Assembly (NCBI GenBank): GCA_965222315.1 | Contig: OZ244951.1 | Span: forward strand, 5,093,466-5,157,465 | DNA length: 64,000 nucleotides | Origin: JACKII01 sp965222315 | Lineage (GTDB): Bacteria > Pseudomonadota > Alphaproteobacteria > Bin95 | Direction: 5' to 3' | Shown: piece by piece, positions 25,316-34,853 of the stretch | Layout of the letters: the number at the start of each line of letters is the position of its first letter | Position numbering within the stretch: position 1 is the first letter of the stretch | Program-made: the position numbers and the translations under genes | Notes under the pieces: model-generated | What the model saw: only the letters and a program-made list of their open reading frames with translations | Told to the model about the DNA's origin: nothing | The model's database searches: none

Positions 25316-28066
25316 ATGATCGGCGCGCTTGCCAAGCGACTTTTCGGGACCGCTAACGACCGCACGCTGAAGCGGTTGGATAGCGATGTTGCCGCCATCA
25401 ATGCGTTGGAGCCGGAACTGGAAGCGCTGGATGATGCGGCTCTGCAATCCCGCACTGCTGCCTTCCGCAAACGCCTGGCCGATGGCGAAACGGTCGATAG
25501 CCTGCTGATCGAGGCATTCGCGACGGTCCGCGAGGCCGCCAAACGCACGCTCGGCCAGCGGCACTTCGACGTGCAGTTGCGCGGCGGCATGGTGCTGCAT
25601 CAGGGCAAGATCGCGGAGATGAAGACAGGTGAGGGTAAGACGCTGGTTGCGACGCTAGCCGTTTACCTGAACGCACTCAGCAGTAAGGGTGTACACGTCG
25701 TCACCGTCAACGATTACCTCGCCCGCCGTGACGCCGCCTGGATGGGACAGATCTACCAATTCCTTGGCTTGTCGGTCGGCTGCATCGTCCATGGGCTCGA
25801 CGATGATGCGCGGCGGCAGCAATACGCCTGCGATGTTACCTATGGCACCAACAACGAGTTTGGCTTCGACTATCTGCGCGACAATATGAAGTTCCGGCTG
25901 GAAGATATGGTCCAACGGGATTTCCATTTCGCAATTGTTGACGAGGTCGATTCAATCCTGATCGACGAAGCGCGGACGCCGTTAATCATTTCGGGGCCTG
26001 CTGAAACATCGTCCGATCTGTACGTGCGCATTGACGCCTTCCTGCCCAGCCTCAAGCCAGAGCATTTTGAGAAAGACGAGAAGGCGAAGGCCGTCACGCT
26101 GACTGACGCCGGCGTCGAACACATGGAGCAGGTGGTCCGGGACGCCGGCATGATCACCGAAGGCACGCTCTACGACATCGCTAACATTTCGGTTCTGCAT
26201 CACATCAACCAGGCATTGCGCGCCCATACGCTGTTTGAGCGTGACAAGGACTATATGGTGCGCGACGGCAAGGTCATAATCATCGACGAATTTACGGGCC
26301 GCGCTATGGAAGGGCGGCGGTATTCCGAAGGGCTGCATCAGGCGTTGGAAGCCAAAGAAGGTGTTGAGGTTCAGTTGGAGAACCAGACGCTCGCCTCGAT
26401 TACCTTCCAGAACTATTTCCGCGCGTATGACAAACTTGCCGGCATGACCGGTACGGCCATGACCGAGGCGGGCGAGTTCGAGGAAATTTACAGTCTGGAA
26501 GTCGTTGATATCCCAACCAATGTGGATATCACCCGCAAAGACAAGGACGATGAGGTCTACCGGACGCTTCAGGAGAAGAACCAAGCGATCCTGACTGAAA
26601 TCGCCGACTGTCATGCCCGCAAGCAGCCGGTGCTGGTCGGCACGGTGTCGATTGAAAAGTCGGAAGAGTTGGCCAGACTGCTCACGGCGAATGGCGTGCC
26701 GCACAAGGTATTAAACGCGCGGTATCACGAGCAGGAAGCGATGATTATCGCCCAGGCGGGCCAGCCGGGCGGTGTCACGATTGCCACCAACATGGCCGGC
26801 CGCGGCACCGATATTCAACTTGGCGGGAACGCTGAATTGATGGCGCACGAGCGCTGCGGCGATATTACGGACGAAGCGGAACGCACACGCATCTTTGCCG
26901 AAGTCCAGGCGGAGGTTGATCGCGACAAGGAAATCGTCAAGCAGGCCGGTGGCCTCTACGTCGTTGGTACTGAGCGGCACGAAAGCCGCCGCATCGACAA
27001 TCAGCTTCGCGGCCGTGCCGGCCGCCAGGGCGATCCCGGCGGCTCGAAGTTCTTTGTCTCTCTTGAAGACGATCTGATGCGGATTTTCGGGTCGGAACGG
27101 ATGGACGGTGTGTTACGCCGCCTTGGCCTCAAGGAAGGCGAAGCTATCGTTCATTCATGGATCAACAAGGCGCTGGAGAAGGCGCAACAGAAAGTCGAAG
27201 CGCGCAACTTCGAAATCCGCAAGAACCTGCTGAAATTCGACGACGTGATGAATGACCAGCGGCGGGTCATCTATGAACAGCGCCTCGAAATCATGCGTGC
27301 GGAAGAGGTACAGGAAACCGTTTCCGACATGCGCGACCAGGTATTGGACACTATGGTCTCCACGCACATGCCGGAAAAGGCGCTGCCAGACCAATGGGAG
27401 ACTGGCGCGCTGCATGAGGAAACACTGCGTGTCTTCGGCCTCGACCTGCCGGTGCATGAATGGGCCAAGGAAGAGGGCATCGCCGACGAGGAAATGCGGG
27501 CCCGCATCGCCAAGGCCATCGACCAGAAAATGGCCGAAAAGGCGGCGAACTGGGGCCCTGAACTGATGCGGATGGCTGAGAAGAGCGTCCTGTTGCAGCT
27601 TCTGGACCAGTACTGGAAAGACCACCTGCTGCAGTTGGACCATCTTCGCCAGGGCATCGGTCTGCGTGCCTATGCCCAGAAAGACCCCTTGAACGAGTAC
27701 AAGTCCGAAGCATTCGAGTTGTTCGAAGGAATGCTTGCGCGTTTGCGTGAGGCCGTGATCGGCGCGCTTTCCCACCTGGAGCTTCGGATGGAAGCGCCGG
27801 TCGGGATGCCTCAGTCGCCGGATGAAAGCCTGTGGCGGGAGCAGCATGAGGAAATGCCGGCCATGGCCGGGGGTGAACTCGAACTAGCAGAGGCTGATGC
27901 GGATCCGGGAGCCGGCGCGGCTGCGCCACAGCCGGTGCGCTCAGCCGCGGCTGCCGCAACGATCGACCCGGCGGATCAGTCCACTTGGGGCAAGGTTCCC
28001 CGGAATGCGCCGTGCCCGTGCGGGTCTGGCAAAAAATTCAAGCATTGCCATGGCGCGCACGGCTAG
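25316..28066 (+). CDS. secA: Preprotein translocase ATPase SecA
   Basis: 916 residues, the normal length. 'GQRHFDVQLRGGMVLHQGKIAEMKTGEGKTLVATL' has Walker A 'TGEGKT', and 'VDEVDSILIDEARTPLIISGP' is the DEAD-type Walker B with the start of the preprotein cross-linking region. 'TNMAGRGTDIQLGGN' and 'VVGTERHESRRIDNQLRGRAGRQGDPGGSKFFVSLEDDLMRIFG' form the second nucleotide domain. The C-terminal 'PRNAPCPCGSGKKFKHCHG' is the zinc-binding SEC-C motif that contacts SecB and phospholipid. It drives export through SecYEG. ATG 25316 follows GAGGACCGCC. A small exported protein gene lies just downstream. Confidence 0.98.
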   Translation: MIGALAKRLFGTANDRTLKRLDSDVAAINALEPELEALDDAALQSRTAAFRKRLADGETVDSLLIEAFATVREAAKRTLGQRHFDVQLRGGMVLHQGKIAEMKTGEGKTLVATLAVYLNALSSKGVHVVTVNDYLARRDAAWMGQIYQFLGLSVGCIVHGLDDDARRQQYACDVTYGTNNEFGFDYLRDNMKFRLEDMVQRDFHFAIVDEVDSILIDEARTPLIISGPAETSSDLYVRIDAFLPSLKPEHFEKDEKAKAVTLTDAGVEHMEQVVRDAGMITEGTLYDIANISVLHHINQALRAHTLFERDKDYMVRDGKVIIIDEFTGRAMEGRRYSEGLHQALEAKEGVEVQLENQTLASITFQNYFRAYDKLAGMTGTAMTEAGEFEEIYSLEVVDIPTNVDITRKDKDDEVYRTLQEKNQAILTEIADCHARKQPVLVGTVSIEKSEELARLLTANGVPHKVLNARYHEQEAMIIAQAGQPGGVTIATNMAGRGTDIQLGGNAELMAHERCGDITDEAERTRIFAEVQAEVDRDKEIVKQAGGLYVVGTERHESRRIDNQLRGRAGRQGDPGGSKFFVSLEDDLMRIFGSERMDGVLRRLGLKEGEAIVHSWINKALEKAQQKVEARNFEIRKNLLKFDDVMNDQRRVIYEQRLEIMRAEEVQETVSDMRDQVLDTMVSTHMPEKALPDQWETGALHEETLRVFGLDLPVHEWAKEEGIADEEMRARIAKAIDQKMAEKAANWGPELMRMAEKSVLLQLLDQYWKDHLLQLDHLRQGIGLRAYAQKDPLNEYKSEAFELFEGMLARLREAVIGALSHLELRMEAPVGMPQSPDESLWREQHEEMPAMAGGELELAEADADPGAGAAAPQPVRSAAAAATIDPADQSTWGKVPRNAPCPCGSGKKFKHCHGAHG

Positions 28067-28193
28067 ACCGGGACAGCGTGCTTATTGGCTTGGCAGGGCA
28101 AAGTGATTTACCGGTGCACACGAAAACGTGAATGCTGGATTGGCGGCAGCTTAGGTAATCTGGAAGTCGCGAAAACTTTTGGAGGACTATAGT

Positions 28194-28355
28194 ATGAAAA
28201 CGTTAGCAGCACTTGCAGCGGCGGCCTTTGTCCTTTCTGTTGGCAGTGCGTCTGCTTGCGGGTGGGACAAAACCGCCAGTCAGTCGACCCAAGCGCCGGA
28301 CGATTCCAAGGTTGCGTCTGTTTCCGGCCCGCAGTCGACACCGGTTAAGAAGTAA
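28194..28355 (+). CDS. Small exported protein downstream of secA
   Basis: 53 residues from ATG 28194, stop TAA 28353-28355, preceded by GGAGGAC. Residues 1-21 are a signal peptide ('KTLAALAAAAFVLSVGSASA') with Cys22 just after it; cleavage before Cys22 by signal peptidase I is likely, and lipidation is less likely because position -3 is Ala. The mature part 'CGWDKTASQS...PVKK' is short, hydrophilic and rich in Ser, Thr and Pro, with no fold I can recognise. A strong intrinsic terminator follows within 30 bases, making this either a separate unit or the last gene of the secA transcript. Confidence 0.75.
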   Translation: MKTLAALAAAAFVLSVGSASACGWDKTASQSTQAPDDSKVASVSGPQSTPVKK

Positions 28356-28380
28356 GCCGGGATCCAAGTCCCCGAATGGG

Positions 28381-28417
28381 AAGGGCCGCTGCGTGAGTTG
28401 CGCAGCGGCCCTTCTCT
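28381..28417 (+). terminator. Intrinsic terminator after the small exported protein gene
   Basis: AAGGGCCGCTGCG (28381-28393) and CGCAGCGGCCCTT (28401-28413) form a perfect 13-base stem with a 7-base loop, followed by CTCTTAT. A long, GC-rich stem with a short T tract. It ends the secA/small-protein unit; the aminopeptidase gene then runs the other way and its end lies about 45 bases further. Confidence 0.85.
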
Positions 28418-28462
28418 TATAAATACACCGGCAATTTCTTGCCTTTATGTTCCAGCGCACTC

Positions 28463-29836
28463 TTATCCATAACGCCGCCGCAGCATCTGAAACACACCTC
28501 GTATAGCTTGCGCTTCGCCGCCTTTCGGGCGGCCTGGTTTGGCGCTGTTGTTCCAGGCCATCATGTCGAAATGGGCCCAGGGCGTTGAGGCGCTGACGAA
28601 GTGCTCCATATAAAGCGCCGCCGTGATCGCGCCGCCGAAACCGCCTTCAGACACATTGTTCAGGTCGGCGACATCGCTCTTCAGCATGTCCTTGTACGGT
28701 GCATGAAGCGGCAGGCGCCAAACCGGATCATTGGACGCCTGTCCGCCATTGAGTAGGTCAGCCGCCAGTTGGTCATTGTTGGAGAACAGCGCTGGCAGGT
28801 CCGTGCCAAGGGCAACGCGCGCTGCACCGGTCAAGGTGGCGCAGTCTAGAAGCACCTCCGGGCTCTCGGTATCCGCTTCCGCCAAGGCATCGCATAGGAT
28901 CAATCGCCCTTCTGCATCGGTGTTGCCGATCTCCACCGTCAGGCCCTTGCGGGTCTTCACAACGTCTAGGGGACGCATGGCGTTCCCGGCGACGGCATTC
29001 TCCACTGCAGGCACCAGCACGCGCAGGCGTACCGGCAAGCCCGTCGCCATGATCATGTGCGCCAGACCCAGCACATTGGCCGCCCCGCCCATATCCTTTT
29101 TCATCCGCAGCATGCCGCCCGCAGGCTTTAGGTCGAGCCCGCCCGAGTCGAAGCAAACGCCCTTGCCGACCAGCGTGACCTTGGGTGCATCCGGATCGCC
29201 CCAGCGCAGATCGATCAGCCGCGGCACGCGGGTTGCTGCCTGTCCCACCATGTGGATGGTCGGGTAATTGTTTGTCAGCAATTCGTCGCCCGCCAATTCG
29301 GTGATGTCTGCTCCGAATTCCTCGCCGACTGCCCTGACTGCAGCGCAAAGCTCTTCCGGTCCCAAATCGTTGGCGGGCGTATTGATCAGGTCGCGCGCGA
29401 GGCAAACTCCCTTTGCGATGGCCTCGGCTACAACTCGATCGGCCGTGCCGGGCCACATCAGCCTCGCTTTAGGTGCTGTCACCTCTTTGTAGCGGCTGAA
29501 GGTGTACCCGCCGAGCAGGAAGCCGGTTGCCACATCCGTTGCCGCCTCCGCCTCCCAGGCTCCGGCAAGCATATAATCGCCGTCCGGCAGTTTGCCGGGC
29601 AGGGCGCCCGCGCTCCAAAGCGGCGTTTCCATCCCGGCCAGGACGGCCGCGATGGCGCCATTGGTCCCCGGCAGTACACAGACGGAGCCCGCTTTCGCAC
29701 TGAACCCGTTGGCCTTTACCCAGGTCTGCTCAGCTTCTGGACGGCTCGCGACCCACCCCTCCCACTCGTCGGCCGTAAACAGGTGCAAGGGAATAGCGTT
29801 GGGCGAAGAGTCAATCAGAAGGTCATTCATCGGCAT
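28463..29836 (-). CDS. Leucyl aminopeptidase family protein (M17)
   Basis: 457 residues. The M17 signature 'NTDAEGRL' is at 305-312. Zinc ligands and catalytic residues are visible: Lys225 and Asp230 in 'GKGVCFDSGGLDLKP', Asp248 in 'MKKDMGG', Asp307 and Glu309 in the signature. It trims N-terminal residues from peptides in the cytosol as a hexamer. It is shorter than E. coli PepA (503 residues), since the N-terminal domain is reduced, and fits the leucyl aminopeptidase-like or PepB group. The alpha/beta hydrolase gene lies 19 bases upstream on the same strand, so they are co-transcribed. Confidence 0.93.
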   Translation of the reverse strand: MPMNDLLIDSSPNAIPLHLFTADEWEGWVASRPEAEQTWVKANGFSAKAGSVCVLPGTNGAIAAVLAGMETPLWSAGALPGKLPDGDYMLAGAWEAEAATDVATGFLLGGYTFSRYKEVTAPKARLMWPGTADRVVAEAIAKGVCLARDLINTPANDLGPEELCAAVRAVGEEFGADITELAGDELLTNNYPTIHMVGQAATRVPRLIDLRWGDPDAPKVTLVGKGVCFDSGGLDLKPAGGMLRMKKDMGGAANVLGLAHMIMATGLPVRLRVLVPAVENAVAGNAMRPLDVVKTRKGLTVEIGNTDAEGRLILCDALAEADTESPEVLLDCATLTGAARVALGTDLPALFSNNDQLAADLLNGGQASNDPVWRLPLHAPYKDMLKSDVADLNNVSEGGFGGAITAALYMEHFVSASTPWAHFDMMAWNNSAKPGRPKGGEAQAIRGVFQMLRRRYG

Positions 29837-29855
29837 TGGTCGTTGTCTTTCTGCA

Positions 29856-30626
29856 CTATGCGACTAACCGCGAGACTTCGCACACGGCTGCATCCAGCAT
29901 TTCCAGTTGATCGGGTTCCGACAGGCGATGATCGCCACCCTTAACATAGGTGATGCGAACATCAGCACTAGCCAGCTTTTCCATGAGTTCCAGCGAATTC
30001 TGCCATGGCACAGCATCGTCTTCCATGCCATGCAGGATACGGACCGGACCCGTGAAGGGATGGTCTCCTCCAGCCAGAACCAAGTTCTGCTTGCCATCAT
30101 TCAGCAGTTTCTTGGAGATAATATAGGGATCATCGGAATAGGGTGTCGGCCGGTTGGTATAGCCTTGCCGGTCGAGGTCGGCCTTTTGCTCGTCGGACAA
30201 CGACTCCTCCATACGCAGCACGAAGTCGGGTGCCGGCGCAATGCCGACCAGGCCCTTGATCCTGTCAGCAAAACGCTGCGCTACCAGCAGCATGATCCAG
30301 CCGCCCATGGAGGAACCGACCAGAACTTGCGGCCCGCTCGTGACTGCTTCGACCACCGCGACGGCATCGCCGGCCCAATCAGAAATTCCCGCTTCGGCGA
30401 AAACGCCGCCCGATTGGCCATGGCCGCGATAGTCCAGTCTGGTGTATTGCTGGCCACGCTCCCTACACGTGGCCTCCAGATGAAGCGCCTTACCGCCTTC
30501 CATATCCGACATGAACCCGCCCAGAAACACGACTCCGGGCAGGCGGGCGCCGCTTCCGCGTGGGCGGGTGTGATGGTATGCGATGGCAATGCCGTCGCGG
30601 TCCAGGAAGTCAGGCTGGCGTGGCAT
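29856..30626 (-). CDS. Alpha/beta hydrolase
   Basis: 256 residues of alpha/beta-hydrolase fold. The oxyanion strand is 'PGVVFLGGFMSDMEGGKA', 'TRLDYRGHGQSGG' follows, and the nucleophile elbow 'GSSMGG' has Ser106. The acid lies in 'ILHGMEDDAVPW' and the His in 'YVKGGDHRLSEPDQ' near residue 237. It is similar in length and layout to ABHD10-type acyl-protein thioesterases and esterases, with substrate unknown. It is the first gene of a minus-strand pair with the M17 aminopeptidase. The divergent glycosyltransferase start is only 44 bases away, a tight divergent promoter. Confidence 0.88.
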   Translation of the reverse strand: MPRQPDFLDRDGIAIAYHHTRPRGSGARLPGVVFLGGFMSDMEGGKALHLEATCRERGQQYTRLDYRGHGQSGGVFAEAGISDWAGDAVAVVEAVTSGPQVLVGSSMGGWIMLLVAQRFADRIKGLVGIAPAPDFVLRMEESLSDEQKADLDRQGYTNRPTPYSDDPYIISKKLLNDGKQNLVLAGGDHPFTGPVRILHGMEDDAVPWQNSLELMEKLASADVRITYVKGGDHRLSEPDQLEMLDAAVCEVSRLVA

Positions 30627-30670
30627 AGTCTATTCCACAATGAAACTGGGCAGTAGGGAATGGGAACGTA

Positions 30671-31879
30671 ATGCAATCTAGCACCGCTCCATCCTCTCCT
30701 GCCACTACTGCCGTTGCCCCGGAAATATTGCCGCCGGGCACGACAATCCTGCAAGTGCTGCCGGCCATGGCGAACGGTGGGGTTGAGCGCGGCACGATAG
30801 AGATCGCGGCTGCCATTGTCAGTGCTGGCGGCCGTGCCCTGGTCGCATCGTCCGGCGGGCCGAACACGGCTCGGCTGGAGCGTGTTGGCGCGCAGCACTT
30901 CCGTCTGCCGATGGCGTCCAAGAAGCCTTGGACAATCCTCCACAACCGCAAGAGTCTGATCCGGTTGATCAAGGCTGAGAATGTTTCCCTTGTCCACGCC
31001 CGCAGCCGTGCGCCCGCCTGGGCCGCAGAACCGGCCGCCAGGAAAACCGGCGTGCCGTTCGTCACCACCTACCATGGCACCTATAATGAGCGCTCCTGGC
31101 TGAAAAAGCGCTATAACCGGATAATGGTTTCATCGGACCGCGTTATTGCCATCTCCGAGTTCATCGCAAACCTGGTTAAACAGCGCTACAGCACCCCGGA
31201 CGCACTGATCCGCATCATTCACCGCGGTGCCGATTTGAACGCGTTTAACCCGTCCGTCATCGGTGCAGGCCGCCTGCAAAAGCTGCAGAAAGCCTGGGGA
31301 ATTCTGGATCACACGCGGGTCATTCTGCTGCCTGGCCGTTTGACCCGGTGGAAAGGGCAGAGCACTCTGATTGCAGCATTTGCTGTGTTGAAAGCCCGCC
31401 AAGATGTCTCGGATATTGCCGTGGTGCTCGCAGGGGATGCGGAAGGCAGGACCGGATATCTTGAGGAATTGGACCGGCAGTGCCGGAAGCTGGGCTTATC
31501 GGGCCGGGAGGTCATATTTGCAGGGCAATGCAACGACATGCCGGCCGCCACAATGCTAGCCGACGTGGTGGTCTCCGCCTCCATCGAGCCCGAAGCGTTC
31601 GGCCGGGTAATGGCAGAAGGCGGTGCCATGGGCAAACCGGTGATCGCATCCCGAATCGGTGCTGCGCCGGAGATAATCCGGGAGGGTGAGACAGGCTGGC
31701 TGGTGCCGCCGGGAAACCCGGAGGCTTTGGCGGATGCGCTACAGACGGCGCTTTCCTTGACGCCAGAGGAACGTGGGCAGCTCGCCCGGCAGGCAAAAGA
31801 ACGGATCAGCAAATCCTTTTCCGTTGCATCGATGAGCCAAAAGACATTGGCCGTCTACCGGGAACTGCTGGCGGGCTGA
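30671..31879 (+). CDS. Glycosyltransferase family 4
   Basis: 402 residues with the GT-B fold. 'VLPAMANGGVERGTIEIAAAIVSAGGRALVAS' is the N-terminal donor/acceptor loop, 'LVHARSRAPAWAAEPAARKTGVPFVTTYHGTYNERSWLKKRYNRIM' follows, and 'VILLPGRLTRWKGQSTLIAAFAVL' begins the second Rossmann unit with the R and K that bind nucleotide sugar. 'ASIEPEAFGRVMAEGGAMGKPVIASRIGAAPEIIREGETGWLVPPGNPEALADAL' is the conserved E-x7-E block. It probably builds the LPS core or a surface glycan. It is one base upstream of a family 9 glycosyltransferase, so they form one transcript. Confidence 0.9.
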   Translation: MQSSTAPSSPATTAVAPEILPPGTTILQVLPAMANGGVERGTIEIAAAIVSAGGRALVASSGGPNTARLERVGAQHFRLPMASKKPWTILHNRKSLIRLIKAENVSLVHARSRAPAWAAEPAARKTGVPFVTTYHGTYNERSWLKKRYNRIMVSSDRVIAISEFIANLVKQRYSTPDALIRIIHRGADLNAFNPSVIGAGRLQKLQKAWGILDHTRVILLPGRLTRWKGQSTLIAAFAVLKARQDVSDIAVVLAGDAEGRTGYLEELDRQCRKLGLSGREVIFAGQCNDMPAATMLADVVVSASIEPEAFGRVMAEGGAMGKPVIASRIGAAPEIIREGETGWLVPPGNPEALADALQTALSLTPEERGQLARQAKERISKSFSVASMSQKTLAVYRELLAG

Positions 31880-31880
31880 A

Positions 31881-32828
31881 ATGGCGGACATAAGCCGCAT
31901 TCTCATCATCAAGCACTCCGCGCTTGGTGACATGGCGCTGGCATTTGGCCCGATGCAGGCTATCCGGGCGGCTCATCCCGGTTCCCACATAACCTTGCTG
32001 ACGATCAAGGCATTTGAGGAGTTAACAAAGGCATCCGGCCTGTTCGACGAAATTTGGTGTGATGACAGGCCCAAGCTGTTTGAATTCTGGTCTGTTTTGG
32101 CGCTCCGGCAGCGGCTGCGAGCCGGGCGTTTCGACCGCGTGTACGACCTGCAAACCTCCAACCGCACGGCCTGGTATTTCCGCCTGTTCTGGCCTGGGCC
32201 TCGGCCCGAATGGTCGGGCACGGTCAAGGGTTGTTCGCATCCGCACCGCGATCCGGCGCGTCCGGCCATGCATGTGGTGGAGATGCAATCGGGTCAACTG
32301 GCCGACGCCGGAATTCCGGTAACGCCGCTTTCGGACCTTTCCTGGTGGGATGCCGATATCAGCCATCTGAATTTGCCTGGGCGGTATGCTGTCCTGTTGC
32401 CAGGCGGCGCTGCGCACCGGCCCGAAAAGCGCTGGCCGGCAGCGCATTTCGCGGCAGTTGCCGTGCGCCTTGCGGAAAAGGGTATCACGCCGGTGATCGT
32501 GGGCGGACCGCCGGAAGCACGGGAAGCAGCGATCATTCAAGCTGCAAGCCAATCGGCTATCAGCCTCGTTGGCCAAACGGGATTGATGGATCTGGCGCCC
32601 ATCATGCGCGGGGCCTGCGTTGTCGTCGGCAACGATACGGGCCCGATGCATGTGGCTGCCTTGGTGGGCGCGCCAGTCACCGTCATGTTTGGCAGCGCAT
32701 CGACCCCCCGCCAGTCCCGCCCGCGCAGTCATCCGGGCACCCAAGCGCCTCGGGTTTTGCAGGCACAAAACCTTGCGGAATTGCCGGTCGAAACGGTCTG
32801 GAGCGAAGTCAGCGACATCCTGCGCTAA
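31881..32828 (+). CDS. Glycosyltransferase family 9 (second)
   Basis: 315 residues, starting one base after the family 4 gene. 'ILIIKHSALGDMALAFGPMQAIRAAHPGSHITLLTIKAF' is the N-terminal unit, 'VLLPGGAAHRPEKRWPAAHFAAVAVRL' the central strand, and 'MRGACVVVGNDTGPMHVAALVGAPVTVMFGSASTPRQSRP' the ADP-heptose-binding signature with Asp and Gly. It is likely to act on LPS core at the inner membrane, like the homologue at 24209. thrS begins 72 bases further. Confidence 0.9.
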   Translation: MADISRILIIKHSALGDMALAFGPMQAIRAAHPGSHITLLTIKAFEELTKASGLFDEIWCDDRPKLFEFWSVLALRQRLRAGRFDRVYDLQTSNRTAWYFRLFWPGPRPEWSGTVKGCSHPHRDPARPAMHVVEMQSGQLADAGIPVTPLSDLSWWDADISHLNLPGRYAVLLPGGAAHRPEKRWPAAHFAAVAVRLAEKGITPVIVGGPPEAREAAIIQAASQSAISLVGQTGLMDLAPIMRGACVVVGNDTGPMHVAALVGAPVTVMFGSASTPRQSRPRSHPGTQAPRVLQAQNLAELPVETVWSEVSDILR

Positions 32829-32900
32829 CTCTTTCCTTGCCCTGCAAGGGGCGCTGCACCAATTTACGCGCTTTCAACCCTTCCGCATGGAGCCTCACCA

Positions 32901-34853
32901 ATGCCGGATTCCGCATTGCATCAGGTCACGATTACGCTGCCGGACGGCGCGACTCGCGCCTATGCGGCCGGCACTACCGTGGCTGAAGTCGCCGCTTCGA
33001 TCTCCAAGAGCCTGTCCAAGAAAGCCATCGGCGCAACGATCGACGGACAGGTCCGCGACCTGGCGACTCCGCTCGATCAGGACGCGGCGGTTGGCATCCT
33101 CACCCGCGACAGCGACGAGGCGCTGGAACTAATCCGTCACGATGCCGCCCATGTGATGGCGGAAGCCGTGCAGGAACTGTTCCCCGGCACCCAGGTTACG
33201 ATCGGCCCTGCGATTGAGCATGGCTTCTATTATGACTTCGCGCGGGACGAGCATTTCACGCCGGAAGACCTCGAAAAGATCGAGGCAAAGATGCGTGAGA
33301 TCATCAAGCGGGACGAACCGTTCATCCGCGAGGAATGGGACCGTGATGACGCCATCAAGCATTTCGAGGATATGGGGGAAGCGTTCAAGGCAGAGCTCAT
33401 CCGCGATCTGCCCGAGAGCGAAACCATCTCCATCTATCGTCAGGGCGAATGGCACGATTTGTGCCGCGGGCCACACCTGCCTTCCACCGGCCATGTCGGC
33501 ACGGCTTTCAAGTTGCAGCGGTTGGCGGGCGCCTACTGGCGCGGCGATTCGGATCGGGAGCAGCTCCAGCGCATCTATGGCACCGCCTGGCGTAACGAGA
33601 AGGAACTCAAAGCCCATCTGACCATGCTGGAGGAGGTTGCGAAACGCGACCACCGGCGTTTGGGCCGGGAAATGGACCTGTTCCACCTGCAGGAAGAAGC
33701 CGTTGGCAGTGTCTTCTGGCATCCGAATGGCTGGACCGTGTATCGCCTCTGCGAGGAATACATGCGCAACCGCCTGGAAGATGGCGGCTATGTGGAGGTG
33801 AAAACCCCGCAGCTGATCGACCGCGTGCTGTGGGAGCGCTCCGGCCACTGGGAGAAGTTCCGCGAGAACATGTTCGTGGCGGAGACCGACGAAGCCCGCG
33901 TGCTGGCGGTCAAGCCGATGAACTGTCCGGGCCATGTACAGATTTTCAACCAGGGCCTGAAGAGCTACCGCGACCTGCCGCTACGCATGGCGGAGTTCGG
34001 TTCATGCCACCGCAATGAGTCTTCGGGCTCCATGCATGGCATCATGCGGGTTCGCGCCTTTACACAAGACGACGCGCACATCTTCTCCACTGAAGACCAG
34101 ATCACCGACGAAACCCGCACCTTCTGCGAACTGCTCCTGTCGATCTACAAGGACTTTGGCTTCGAGGATGTGGTGGTGAAATTCTCCGACCGGCCGGAAA
34201 TTCGTGCGGGAGAAGATCATGTCTGGGATAAGGCCGAGAACGCTCTGCGTGACGCGATCGAGCATGTCGGCCTGCCCTACACCATGAACCCGGGCGAGGG
34301 CGCGTTCTATGGGCCGAAGCTGGAGTTCGTGCTGAAGGACGCTATCGGCCGCGATTGGCAATGCGGCACCTTCCAGGTGGACTTCGTCCTGCCGGAGCGT
34401 CTGGACGCCAATTATATCGGCGAGGATGGCGAGAAGCACCGCCCTGTCATGCTGCACCGCGCCATCCTGGGTTCGTTCGAGCGTTTCCTCGGCATCCTGA
34501 TCGAGAACTATGCCGGTCGCTTCCCGCTTTGGCTTGCGCCGGTGCAGACCGTGGTCGCGACGATTACGAGCGACGCTGACGACTATGCAGAACAGGTCGC
34601 TGCCGCTTGCCGCAAGGCTGGCCTGCGGGTCGAAACGGACCTGCGCAACGAGAAGATCAATTACAAGGTCAGAGAGCACTCCGTGACCAAGGTGCCGACC
34701 ATGCTTGTAGTTGGCCGTCGGGAGGCTGAAGACGGCACGGTTGCTCTCCGCAGGCTGGGCGGCAAGGATCAGGAAGTGCTGCCATTGGATCAGGCTATCG
34801 CGGCACTGGTTGCAGAGGGCCGGATGCCCGGTACGTCGGAGGCAAAAGGATGA
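32901..34853 (+). CDS. thrS: Threonyl-tRNA synthetase
   Basis: 650 residues, as in most bacteria. Domains in order: TGS (about residues 1-65), the SAD editing domain with 'IRHDAAHVMAEAVQELFPG' (His motif for clearing Ser-tRNA) and 'DLCRGPHLPSTGHV', the class II catalytic core with motif 2 region 'RMAEFGSCHRNESSGSMHGIMRVRAFTQDDAHIF', zinc ligands Cys and His in 'VKPMNCPGHVQIFNQ', motif 3 near 'HRAILGSFERFLGILIENYAG', then the anticodon-binding domain ('PTMLVVGRREAEDGTVALRRLGG'). GGAG precedes ATG 32901. Its stop overlaps the VOC gene by 4 bases. Confidence 0.98.
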   Translation: MPDSALHQVTITLPDGATRAYAAGTTVAEVAASISKSLSKKAIGATIDGQVRDLATPLDQDAAVGILTRDSDEALELIRHDAAHVMAEAVQELFPGTQVTIGPAIEHGFYYDFARDEHFTPEDLEKIEAKMREIIKRDEPFIREEWDRDDAIKHFEDMGEAFKAELIRDLPESETISIYRQGEWHDLCRGPHLPSTGHVGTAFKLQRLAGAYWRGDSDREQLQRIYGTAWRNEKELKAHLTMLEEVAKRDHRRLGREMDLFHLQEEAVGSVFWHPNGWTVYRLCEEYMRNRLEDGGYVEVKTPQLIDRVLWERSGHWEKFRENMFVAETDEARVLAVKPMNCPGHVQIFNQGLKSYRDLPLRMAEFGSCHRNESSGSMHGIMRVRAFTQDDAHIFSTEDQITDETRTFCELLLSIYKDFGFEDVVVKFSDRPEIRAGEDHVWDKAENALRDAIEHVGLPYTMNPGEGAFYGPKLEFVLKDAIGRDWQCGTFQVDFVLPERLDANYIGEDGEKHRPVMLHRAILGSFERFLGILIENYAGRFPLWLAPVQTVVATITSDADDYAEQVAAACRKAGLRVETDLRNEKINYKVREHSVTKVPTMLVVGRREAEDGTVALRRLGGKDQEVLPLDQAIAALVAEGRMPGTSEAKG

